A DNA stretch of 16,681 nt. Origin: an uncultured Holdemanella sp. (GTDB lineage Bacteria > Bacillota_I > Bacilli_A > Erysipelotrichales > Erysipelotrichaceae). The position numbers and the translations under genes were made by a program. The stretch lies in assembly GCF_934772795.1 (NCBI RefSeq), contig NZ_CAKVMR010000045.1:1-16681 (forward strand), read 5' to 3'. Positions 1-6,155 of the stretch are shown here, in pieces. Under the pieces are notes generated by a model. That model saw only the letters and a program-made list of their open reading frames with translations. It ran no database searches and was not told the origin of the DNA. Positions within the stretch are counted from its first letter, which is position 1; the number at the start of each line of letters is the position of its first letter.

Positions 1-52
1 GAGACTTAAACCTCTCATCGCTAAAATTAATTTATATTGATGAAAGGAGCGA

Positions 53-934
53 ATGTCGAGACAAAGTCTACTCGACGTAGAAAAAATGGTACAAGATATT
101 TATCCACATAAATTACACAATGAATTTGATCCCAATGTACAGGCAACACAAAAGGATGTATTGCTATGTATTGTGAATGGAAGAATCTTAATTCATTTAA
201 ATTGTTTTGAGAATAAGGAAGTTGTATTTCCTAAAGTGAGTGATATACAAGTAGAAAATGTAGAGTATCGCTATTTGTTTTCAATTGATAGTACGAAATA
301 TTTCTTATGTGATAAGCAATTAGAAGAGAATCAGATTCCATCGGGATATGGTTATGTTGAAGAGAGAAGTTTGCGTATTGAAGGGATTGGTCCAAAAGAC
401 AATTTATTTGCGGCCATTACTGGAAAGCATTTGGCAGATTGGTATCGAGATACTAAATTCTGTGGAAGATGTGGACATAAGATGGTGCATTCAACAACAG
501 AAAGAGCAATGGTCTGTCCAGAGTGTCATAATACAGTCTATCCAAGAATTATGCCGGCTGTTATTGTGGGTGTAATCAACGGGGATAAGTTATTACTGAC
601 AAAATATCGTACGGGATTTAAATATAATGCGTTGATTGCAGGTTTTACTGAAATTGGTGAAACCGTAGAAGAAACGGTAAAGCGTGAAGTTATGGAAGAG
701 GCCGGAATCAAAGTCAACAATATTCGTTACTATAAATCGCAGCCTTGGGGAAGTGCTAATGATATTTTGTTGGGGTTCTTCTGTAATGTAAAAGGGAATG
801 ATGAAATATCTATGGATACTAATGAGTTGAAATATGCAGATTGGGTTCAAAGAGATGAAATTATTCTTCAACCGGGAGAATTTAGTTTGACAAATGAAAT
901 GATGAAATTATTTAAGGAAAATAAAGTAGAGTGA
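53..934 (+). CDS. nudC: NADH pyrophosphatase (NAD+ diphosphatase), Nudix family
   Basis: Predicted to hydrolyse NAD(H) to NMN(H) and AMP; in NudC homologues this activity also removes NAD caps from RNA. Seen in the 293-residue protein: an N-terminal domain (about 1-130), a four-cysteine zinc ribbon (C137, C140, C155, C158), and a complete Nudix box (G197, E203, R211, E212, E215, E216, G218). An SQPW motif follows at 229-232. In classical NudC this reads SQPWPFP; here it continues G-S-A-N-D, so the substrate-recognition segment is divergent. The chosen start has AAAGGAG at 43-49 only 3 bases upstream, which is tight. An in-frame ATG at 86 (M12) would suit many family N-termini but has no Shine-Dalgarno sequence. 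The gene is separated from efp by a 90-base gap holding the efp promoter. The family is secure; NAD(H) specificity is inferred from the zinc ribbon plus SQPW. Confidence 0.88.
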   Translation: MSRQSLLDVEKMVQDIYPHKLHNEFDPNVQATQKDVLLCIVNGRILIHLNCFENKEVVFPKVSDIQVENVEYRYLFSIDSTKYFLCDKQLEENQIPSGYGYVEERSLRIEGIGPKDNLFAAITGKHLADWYRDTKFCGRCGHKMVHSTTERAMVCPECHNTVYPRIMPAVIVGVINGDKLLLTKYRTGFKYNALIAGFTEIGETVEETVKREVMEEAGIKVNNIRYYKSQPWGSANDILLGFFCNVKGNDEISMDTNELKYADWVQRDEIILQPGEFSLTNEMMKLFKENKVE

Positions 935-951
935 AAGTATCATACTCATTC

Positions 952-980
952 TTCTAAAAATGATGAGGATATGGTACAAT
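952..980 (+). promoter_or_regulatory. efp promoter (extended -10)
   Basis: TACAAT at 975-980 is preceded by TGG (972-974), an extended -10 element. A poor -35 candidate, TTCTAA, lies at 952-957 with a 17-base spacer. Transcription would start near 987, leaving a leader of about 38 bases with AGGAG at 1011-1015, 9 bases before the efp start. Confidence 0.6.
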
Positions 981-1024
981 AAAGCGTGTAAAAAAATATT
1001 TATAGAAAATAGGAGTGAAAAATT

Positions 1025-1582
1025 ATGGCAATTTCTGCAGGTGATTTTAAAACAGGATTAACTTTAATCGTTGATGGTGATCCTTGGGTAGTATTAGATT
1101 TCCAACATGTTAAACCTGGTAAAGGTGCAGCTATCTTAAAAACTAAGATGAAAAACTTAAAAACAGGTAATACACAAGAAAGAAACTTCAATGCTTCAAC
1201 TAAATTTGAACAGGCTAACATTTCTAAAAAAGCAGCTCAATTCTCATATGAAGCAGATTCTACATATTACTTCATGGATTTAGAAACATACGATACTTAT
1301 GAATTAACAGCTGACCAAGTTGATTTCAACAAATACTTTATTGTTGAAGGTGCTGAAGTATCTTTGATGTTCTTCGAAGGAGAATTATTATCTGTTTCTG
1401 TTCCAGAAAAAGTTGAATTAACAGTAGCTGAAACAGATCCAGCCATCAAAGGTGCACCATCTAACCAAACCAAAGATGCAACTACAGATACTGGATTAAC
1501 ATTAAGAGTTCCACAGTTCATCGAACCAGGTGAAAAAATCGTTGTATTCTCAACAGATGGAAAATATGCAGGAAGAGCTTAA
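1025..1582 (+). CDS. efp: Elongation factor P
   Basis: EF-P binds between the P and E sites of the ribosome and relieves stalling at polyproline stretches. The 185-residue length is typical of the family, with an N-terminal KOW-like domain (about 1-62) followed by two OB-fold domains. The tip loop is canonical: PGKGAA at 31-36, with K33 the residue expected to carry the post-translational modification. No EpmA/B or EarP modification gene lies in the window, so the type of modification cannot be told from here. The C-terminal signature around TGLTLRVPQFIEPGEKI (156-172) is also typical. The start is supported by AGGAG 9 bases upstream and by the family N-terminus. The gene ends in a strong terminator whose loop contains the stop codon. 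Confidence 0.97.
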   Translation: MAISAGDFKTGLTLIVDGDPWVVLDFQHVKPGKGAAILKTKMKNLKTGNTQERNFNASTKFEQANISKKAAQFSYEADSTYYFMDLETYDTYELTADQVDFNKYFIVEGAEVSLMFFEGELLSVSVPEKVELTVAETDPAIKGAPSNQTKDATTDTGLTLRVPQFIEPGEKIVVFSTDGKYAGRA

Positions 1583-1598
1583 TCGCTCTTCTTTTTTT
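1572..1598 (+). terminator. Rho-independent terminator of efp
   Basis: A perfect 7-bp stem, GAAGAGC (1572-1578) with GCTCTTC (1585-1591), has a 6-base loop and is followed by seven T residues (1592-1598). The efp stop codon (1580-1582) lies in the loop. The next gene starts only 4 bases after the T-tract. Confidence 0.9.
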
Positions 1599-1602
1599 AA
1601 CT

Positions 1603-2349
1603 ATGAATAAAGTTGTATTAATTACAGGTGGTGCTCGTGGTATTGGAAGTGCAATCGCATTGGAACTCGCAAAACATGGTTATGACATTGTCATTAATTA
1701 TTTAACTTCTAAACAGCCTGCCAAAGAATTAAAAGAAAAAATAGAATCGGAATATCATGTTCGTTGCCTTACAATTTGTGCCGATGTATCCGATGTAGAT
1801 CAAGTCAATATCATGGTTAGTGAAATTGAAGAGAAGATGGGTGGCGTAGATATATTAATTAATAATGCGGCTGTGGATCTTTCCAATCTATTTCACTTAA
1901 AGAATGCGGAAGAATTTAAAAGAACATTAGATGTAAATGTTGTAGGTGCTTTTAATTGTAGTAAAAGAGTCTATAAACATATGTTGAATCAAGAATATGG
2001 AAGAATCATCAATATATCAAGTACCAATGGAATTAACACATATTATCCAATGTGTATTGATTATGATGCTTCAAAAGCAGCTCTTATTTCAATGACACAC
2101 AATCTAGCAGCTGAATTTGGACCGTATATCAATGTGAATTGTGTTGCTCCAGGCTTTATTGGAACCGATAATGAACTAGATGGCTATGATGAAGAGTTCT
2201 TAAAGGAAGAAACAGAAAAAATCATGGTGAAACGTTATGGAAAACCAGAAGAAGTGGCCTATCTTGTGCGGTTTCTAATTAGTGATGAAGCGAATTTCAT
2301 CAACAATTCCATCATTCGTATTGATGGTGGACAAATGGGTAGTTGTTAA
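1603..2349 (+). CDS. Short-chain dehydrogenase/reductase, FabG-like
   Basis: A classical SDR expected to use NAD(P)H for reduction or oxidation of a carbonyl/alcohol; the substrate is unknown. Seen in 248 residues: the cofactor motif TGGARGIG (8-15), NNAA (87-90, a variant of NNAG), structural N112, catalytic S140, and Y154/K158 of YxxxK. PGFIGTD (183-189) and a C-terminal DGG (241-243) complete a full-length classical fold. FabG (3-oxoacyl-ACP reductase) is the nearest functional label, but no fatty-acid genes are nearby, so the role stays open. The start is odd: ATG 1603 fits the fold exactly, yet it lies 4 bases beyond the efp terminator with only a T-rich stretch upstream and no Shine-Dalgarno sequence. 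There is no earlier in-frame start. The gene ends in a bidirectional terminator shared with the convergent AlbA_2 gene. Confidence 0.88.
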   Translation: MNKVVLITGGARGIGSAIALELAKHGYDIVINYLTSKQPAKELKEKIESEYHVRCLTICADVSDVDQVNIMVSEIEEKMGGVDILINNAAVDLSNLFHLKNAEEFKRTLDVNVVGAFNCSKRVYKHMLNQEYGRIINISSTNGINTYYPMCIDYDASKAALISMTHNLAAEFGPYINVNCVAPGFIGTDNELDGYDEEFLKEETEKIMVKRYGKPEEVAYLVRFLISDEANFINNSIIRIDGGQMGSC

Positions 2350-2379
2350 AAAAAGTAAGCCTCAAATGAGGCTTATTTT
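2348..2379. terminator. Bidirectional terminator between SDR and AlbA_2 genes
   Basis: A perfect 8-bp stem, TAAGCCTC (2356-2363) with GAGGCTTA (2368-2375), has loop AAAT. TTTT (2376-2379) follows on the + strand, and on the - strand a run of seven T residues (complement of 2348-2354) follows after one base. The - strand gene's stop codon (2373-2375) is part of the stem. Confidence 0.85.
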
Positions 2380-3623
2380 AGTATATATTTGATATTTCTT
2401 GCAGTTCCTGTTTTTTGAACTACATTTTTTTCAATAAGAGAATTTAGAATTCGAATTGTTTTATATTTTGTGAATTGAGTTTCATCTTCAATTTGTGTAC
2501 GAGATAGTTTTAAATTGTTTTTTAGAATTGAAATAACGGCCTTCTCGTCTTCACTTAATGAAATCAAATTTGATTCAATAGGCAATATGACAGTGATCGA
2601 GTTTTCATAAATTTTAAATTCAGGTTTATTTTGAAAATCTTTATATGAAGCATTTATTCTTTTGATTCCAGAACCAAACATTTCAATATAATTTAGTCTA
2701 AAGAAGATATTGCCGATAATAGGATTTCTTAAAAAAGAAATTTGTCCATCTAAATATTCTTTTTCACTTATTTCACGAGGTAGACCTCCACAAGAAGTGA
2801 TTTCAATTTTATCATCGAACATGGAAATTCGTATTCTAGCGTTGATATCCCATAAGCGGTGTACTAGAGAATTAGCTAAAGCTTCTCGAAATGCTTCTTC
2901 TGGGATTTTTTCTTTACTGATTCTAAGACTACCTTCAATTTTTTCGTATTGGTAATATTTTTTATACATATTTAAAACGCGATGATACATTTCTAAAATG
3001 GAAATATGGTCTAGTATTTCTCGATCCATTATTTCATTTATGTTTGCTCCAAAACGAATGACATCAACACCTTTAAATGGATTAGAATCTGCAATTAAGG
3101 CTGCTGCATTGTTGTATTTTCCGTTTTTAATAAGGCCTAACGTTCTTAGTATATCGGTATTTATATGATTTACATCAAGCTTTTTAGAAAGTTCATCTTC
3201 TAATGTTTGAAAAGTTAAATCTTGTTGAGTAGATTCTTGTTCTTCATAAGATTGATTTAATCCTTCAAGGACAAGTCGGTTTAATTCCAATCGATCCACC
3301 TCGATAGTAGATGAGTCATTTCTTTTGTATGCTTTTCCTTTATATAAATAAGGTTTAAAAGTTCCCTCGAATACTTTTAGAATGATTGTATTTTCTTTTG
3401 TGATATCTAAAGTGTAAGAAGGAATAGGTTTGATAGAATCATTGATTTTGTTTTCTAAATTCAAACAAGCATCAATTGGATTATCAATTCCTTTAACAGT
3501 TCCATCATCACAAATTCCAAAGATGATTTCTCCATTTGAATAATTCGCAAAGGCACTTATTGTTTTTAAAAACGAATTACTGTTTATATTTTCTTTAAAT
3601 TCCAAAGTTCTTGTTTCACGCAT
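2373..3623 (-). CDS. AlbA_2 / Schlafen-type DNA-binding protein with GHKL-like ATPase domain and C-terminal winged helix
   Basis: A 416-residue member of the widespread 'ATP-binding / putative DNA-binding' accessory family, presumed to be a transcriptional regulator. Domains seen: AlbA_2 (about 5-110, with LEFKEN at 7-12 and the NYSNGEIIFGI core at 27-37), a linker, and a degenerate GHKL-type ATPase. The ATPase has an N-box EEAFREALANSLVHR (242-256), a CGGLP turn (278-282), and FGSGI (316-320) in a glycine loop. A C-terminal winged helix lies at about 356-416. The reading frame stays open to 3740, but ATG 3623 is chosen because AAGGA (complement of 3634-3638) lies 10 bases upstream and AlbA_2 begins right after it. 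The upstream extension would also run through the promoter. The promoter carries an array of ATCGTT/AACGAT half-sites spaced about 32 bp. Autoregulation through the winged helix is an inference. Confidence 0.82.
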   Translation of the reverse strand: MRETRTLEFKENINSNSFLKTISAFANYSNGEIIFGICDDGTVKGIDNPIDACLNLENKINDSIKPIPSYTLDITKENTIILKVFEGTFKPYLYKGKAYKRNDSSTIEVDRLELNRLVLEGLNQSYEEQESTQQDLTFQTLEDELSKKLDVNHINTDILRTLGLIKNGKYNNAAALIADSNPFKGVDVIRFGANINEIMDREILDHISILEMYHRVLNMYKKYYQYEKIEGSLRISKEKIPEEAFREALANSLVHRLWDINARIRISMFDDKIEITSCGGLPREISEKEYLDGQISFLRNPIIGNIFFRLNYIEMFGSGIKRINASYKDFQNKPEFKIYENSITVILPIESNLISLSEDEKAVISILKNNLKLSRTQIEDETQFTKYKTIRILNSLIEKNVVQKTGTARNIKYILK

Positions 3624-3644
3624 AGCTATCACATCCTTATATTC

Positions 3645-3673
3645 ATTATAGTATCGTTTGAATCGATTTGCAA
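3645..3673 (-). promoter_or_regulatory. Promoter of the AlbA_2 gene
   Basis: On the - strand, a consensus TATAAT (complement of 3645-3650) and TTGCAA (complement of 3668-3673) are separated by 17 bases. The predicted start near 3638 leaves a leader of only about 15 bases, with the AAGGA ribosome site at its very 5' end. The -35 box lies inside one of the repeated ATCGTTGCA half-sites. Confidence 0.7.
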
Positions 3674-3725
3674 CGATACGATTATCGTTGCACAAAATAA
3701 TGCAACGATTCAATAATCGTTTGAA
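3653..3725. repeat. Operator-like array of ATCGTT/AACGAT half-sites, 31-32 bp period
   Basis: ATCGTT occurs at 3653, 3684 and 3716, and its inverse AACGAT at 3672-3677 and 3704-3709. This gives two inverted pairs with 13- and 14-base spacers and one lone half-site. Exact 9-mers TGCAACGAT lie at 3669-3677 and 3701-3709, with their inverse ATCGTTGCA at 3684-3692. ATCGTTTGAA is repeated directly at 3653-3662 and 3716-3725. Spacings of 31-32 bp put the sites on one helix face. The proximal pair covers the -35 box and spacer of the AlbA_2 promoter, which suggests a repressor operator. Confidence 0.8.
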
Positions 3726-3727
3726 AC

Positions 3728-3750
3728 AAAAAAGATGCACAAGGCATCTT
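3728..3750 (-). terminator. Terminator of the methionine gamma-lyase-family gene
   Basis: Read on the - strand, AAGATGC (complement of 3744-3750) pairs with GCATCTT (complement of 3732-3738) around a 5-base loop, and the T-run continues to 3728. The gene's stop codon (3749-3751) overlaps the base of the stem. Confidence 0.85.
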
Positions 3751-5002
3751 AGTTGTTTTTCATGTTTGTTAGGGCAAGAAGAATAGAAAGTTTTCCATAT
3801 TCTAATGTTAGTCCACCTTGCATATATAAAGTATATGGTTCAATGACTGGAGCATCTGCACTTAATTCAATTGTACTTCCTTGTGTAAAGCTTCCGGCAG
3901 CCATAACTTCATCAAATGGATAGCCTGGCATTGGAGCGGCCATAACACGAACAAATGAATCGATAGGACTTGTGGATTGAATGCCTTGTGTAAAGCTCAC
4001 AAGATTTTCTTTTGATCCAAGCTCTAAAGTTTGAATGATATCCGTTCTTTCATCATTATAAGCAGGAGATACATTTTTATAACCTAACTTTTCTAGCATA
4101 TAGGCTGTGAAAACTGCTGTTTTTAAAGCACTCTTTACGGCATTTGGCGCCATGAAGATTCCCTTAAAGAAAGAGTTGTTCAAGTTAAAGTTGGCTCCCA
4201 AATCTTTACCAATTCCTGGAGCAGTTAAGCGTTCAGCAACCATATTGATCAACTCTTTATTACCAGCTACATATCCTCCAGTAGAGGCGATTCCTCCACC
4301 TAAGTTTTTCATTAAAGATCCAACTACAACATCGGCACCGATGTGTCCTGGCTCTAATTTTTCAACAAGCTCACCATAACAGTTATCTACCATGATAATG
4401 ACGTCTTTGTTTACTTCACGAATCTTTTGGATAATACGCTCAAGCTTAGAAATGGTTAATGATAAACGGTGGGCATATCCTCTAGATCTTTGGATTTCCA
4501 CCAATTTTACATTGTTTTCTTTTAAACGAGCAACGATCTTATCATCATCAAAATCATCATTTACTAAATCAATCTGTTCATATTTCACACCATTAGCTTT
4601 TAAGGATTGTGTAGAATCACCACATAAACCAATCATTTCTTGCAATGAATCATAAGGTGCACCAGAAATAGAAATCATTGTATCTCCGTGCTTTAATAGG
4701 GCAGATAAAGTTAAATATAAAGCATTTGTACCACTCATGATTTGAGGACGTACTAAAGCATCTTCACATCCTAGTACTGTCGCAAAAATACGTTCAATCT
4801 TATCGCGACCTTCATCATAGTTACCGTATCCATTGATATCCGCAAAGTCCGAATACGAAACGTGATTCTCGATAAATGCAGCTAAGATACGATCTGAATT
4901 GTATAAACATACATCATCAATTTTTTTATAAATATCTTTTAAAATGGCATCTGATTCTTCTGCCATTTTCAATAAGTCTTTATCAATTTGTTCTAAAATC
5001 AT
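3749..5002 (-). CDS. Methionine gamma-lyase family protein (YnbB-like, PLP-dependent)
   Basis: A 417-residue fold-type I PLP enzyme of the family annotated as 'methionine gamma-lyase / aluminum resistance protein' (B. subtilis YnbB type). Family members are assumed to cleave C-S bonds or act on Cys/Met-type substrates, but the true reaction is poorly defined. Seen: the N-terminal helix region, NGYGNYDEGRDKIERIFA (57-74), substrate/PLP contacts SGTNALYLTLSALL (90-103), D206 in VDNCYGEL (for the pyridine nitrogen), and K232 in VVVGSLMKNLGGG (225-237), the expected Schiff-base lysine. The start at 5002 is fixed by GGAGG (complement of 5009-5013) 6 bases upstream; the open frame extends further to 5065 but has no support. 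It is transcribed divergently from manA. Confidence 0.88.
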   Translation of the reverse strand: MILEQIDKDLLKMAEESDAILKDIYKKIDDVCLYNSDRILAAFIENHVSYSDFADINGYGNYDEGRDKIERIFATVLGCEDALVRPQIMSGTNALYLTLSALLKHGDTMISISGAPYDSLQEMIGLCGDSTQSLKANGVKYEQIDLVNDDFDDDKIVARLKENNVKLVEIQRSRGYAHRLSLTISKLERIIQKIREVNKDVIIMVDNCYGELVEKLEPGHIGADVVVGSLMKNLGGGIASTGGYVAGNKELINMVAERLTAPGIGKDLGANFNLNNSFFKGIFMAPNAVKSALKTAVFTAYMLEKLGYKNVSPAYNDERTDIIQTLELGSKENLVSFTQGIQSTSPIDSFVRVMAAPMPGYPFDEVMAAGSFTQGSTIELSADAPVIEPYTLYMQGGLTLEYGKLSILLALTNMKNN

Positions 5003-5030
5003 AAATAACCTCCAAAAGTCCACTTCTTCT

Positions 5031-5036
5031 ATTATA
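5031..5036 (-). promoter_or_regulatory. -10 box upstream of the methionine gamma-lyase-family gene
   Basis: A perfect TATAAT on the - strand (complement of 5031-5036) lies 28 bases before the start codon, with a likely transcript start near 5024. No good -35 box is seen at 16-18 bases; ATACCA (complement of 5054-5059) is the 17-base candidate. Confidence 0.5.
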
Positions 5037-5062
5037 CACGATTTATATATTTGTGGTATGCT
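5033..5062 (+). promoter_or_regulatory. Possible manA promoter
   Basis: TATGCT at 5057-5062 is preceded by TGG (5054-5056), an extended -10 form like that of efp. The -35 candidate TTATAC (5033-5038) with an 18-base spacer is weak and overlaps the -10 of the divergent gene. This would give a leader of about 22 bases. Confidence 0.35.
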
Positions 5063-5090
5063 CAAGTCAAGATAAGAAAGAGAGTAAGAT

Positions 5091-6035
5091 ATGGAAAAAG
5101 TATTATTTTTAGATTCACCTATGAAAGAAAAGCCATATGGTTCAATGCGTATTCAAGAAAAGTTTGGCTTTGGTCTTATGGATAAAAAGATTGGAGAATA
5201 TTGGGCCATTAGTGCACATGATAATGGATTGAGCAAAATTAAAAATGGAAAATATAAAGGGAAAACATTAAAAGATGTTTATTTAAATCACAGAGAATTA
5301 TTTGCGAATGATCCTCATGATAAGTTTCCATTATTAGTTAAAATCAATGAGATTCAAGAACCATGCTCTGTACAAGTCCATCCAGATGATGCATATGCTA
5401 GAAAATATGAAAATGATTATGGTAAAGCTGAATTCTGTTTATGGCTAGATGTTGAAGAAGGTACCAAAATCATTCGTGGACATAGTGCCAAGACAAAAGA
5501 AGAATTTCGAAAGGCCATAGAAGAAAAAGCTTGGGATATTTTATTCATTCGAAAGCCAGTGCACACAAATGAATTTGTCTATACACCAGCGGGGACTGTT
5601 CATGGTATTGAAGGAAAGCTAATGATGGCTGAAGTGCAACAATCTAGTGATGTTACTTATCGTATTTATGATTATGACAGGAAAGATGCGAATGGCAATA
5701 TGCGAGAATTACATATTGATAAAGCTATTGAAGTCACAAATATTCCACATGTTGAACCAGATGTGCATCCAATAGTTACAATGTTAGAAGGAAATGAAGT
5801 CATTGAATATGTGAATGAAAAGTATTTTAGTGTGACTCGATATAAGATTCAAAATGAAATTCATATCAACAACCCTTCTTATTCTCTTTGTTTACCATTA
5901 AGTGGAAATGGGATCTTAGATATAGATGGAAAAGAGTATGATATTCAAGCAGGCATTGGCTTTATCATTACAAGTCATACAAAAAGATATTTCATTAAAG
6001 GGAATATAGATTTGTTGGTAAGTGTACCAAAATAA
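5091..6035 (+). CDS. manA: Mannose-6-phosphate isomerase, class I (short form)
   Basis: Interconverts mannose 6-phosphate and fructose 6-phosphate in the cytoplasm, feeding mannose into glycolysis or supplying precursors for surface sugars. The length of 314 residues matches the short Bacillus-type ManA. Zinc ligands are all present: Q95 and H97 in VQVHPDD (94-100), E114 in KAEF, and H171 in VHGI. The catalytic arginine R191 lies in SSDVTYRIYDYDR (185-197). GEYWAIS (35-41) replaces the common GECWAIS. The second cupin half (about 230-314) is intact. The ribosome site is weak (a GAAAGAGAG stretch about 7 bases upstream), but the start fits the family. No PTS or mannose-transport gene is adjacent. 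Confidence 0.92.
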   Translation: MEKVLFLDSPMKEKPYGSMRIQEKFGFGLMDKKIGEYWAISAHDNGLSKIKNGKYKGKTLKDVYLNHRELFANDPHDKFPLLVKINEIQEPCSVQVHPDDAYARKYENDYGKAEFCLWLDVEEGTKIIRGHSAKTKEEFRKAIEEKAWDILFIRKPVHTNEFVYTPAGTVHGIEGKLMMAEVQQSSDVTYRIYDYDRKDANGNMRELHIDKAIEVTNIPHVEPDVHPIVTMLEGNEVIEYVNEKYFSVTRYKIQNEIHINNPSYSLCLPLSGNGILDIDGKEYDIQAGIGFIITSHTKRYFIKGNIDLLVSVPK

Positions 6036-6066
6036 TTCTGATTTTATCATTTCTAATCATTTTTTT

Positions 6067-6080
6067 TGTAGAATTCTACA
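6067..6080. repeat. 14-bp palindrome, copy 1
   Basis: TGTAGAATTCTACA is its own reverse complement. It is flanked by T-runs on both sides (6061-6066 and 6081-6086). An identical copy lies 75 bp downstream on the other side of the intergenic terminator. In RNA it could form a 5-bp hairpin with an AAUU loop followed by U residues, a weak terminator for manA. Confidence 0.85.
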
Positions 6081-6100
6081 TTTTTTCTGACTACAAATAA

Positions 6101-6140
6101 AAAAAGTGGCTTAAAGCTTATTCACTTTAAACCGCTTTTT
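6101..6140. terminator. Bidirectional terminator between manA and the sensor kinase gene
   Basis: A long hairpin: AAAAAGTGG (6101-6109) pairs with CCGCTTTTT (6132-6140) with one G-T wobble. TTAAAG (6111-6116) pairs with CTTTAA (6125-6130), leaving one C/A mismatch and an 8-base loop. The A/T ends serve both convergent genes. Confidence 0.85.
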
Positions 6141-6141
6141 C

Positions 6142-6155
6142 TGTAGAATTCTACA
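6142..6155. repeat. 14-bp palindrome, copy 2
   Basis: An identical copy of TGTAGAATTCTACA, also preceded by TTTTT plus one base and followed by TTT. It overlaps the sensor kinase stop codon (6151-6153), so one copy is partly at the coding end. Confidence 0.85.

Noticed and set aside
16..52. Promoter upstream of the NADH pyrophosphatase gene
   Set aside because: TATATT at 33-38 has no -35 partner, and the predicted transcript start would fall at or inside the ribosome site; the true promoter may lie left of the window.
941..973. Imperfect hairpin after the NADH pyrophosphatase gene
   Set aside because: CATACTCAT can pair with ATGAG and TATG only with a 2-base bulge and a 13-base loop, and no T-run follows; it overlaps the efp -10 region, so it is not called as a terminator.
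3624..3740. 39-residue N-terminal extension of the AlbA_2 protein
   Set aside because: It runs through the promoter and operator array and has no ribosome site, while ATG 3623 has AAGGA upstream and fits the domain start.
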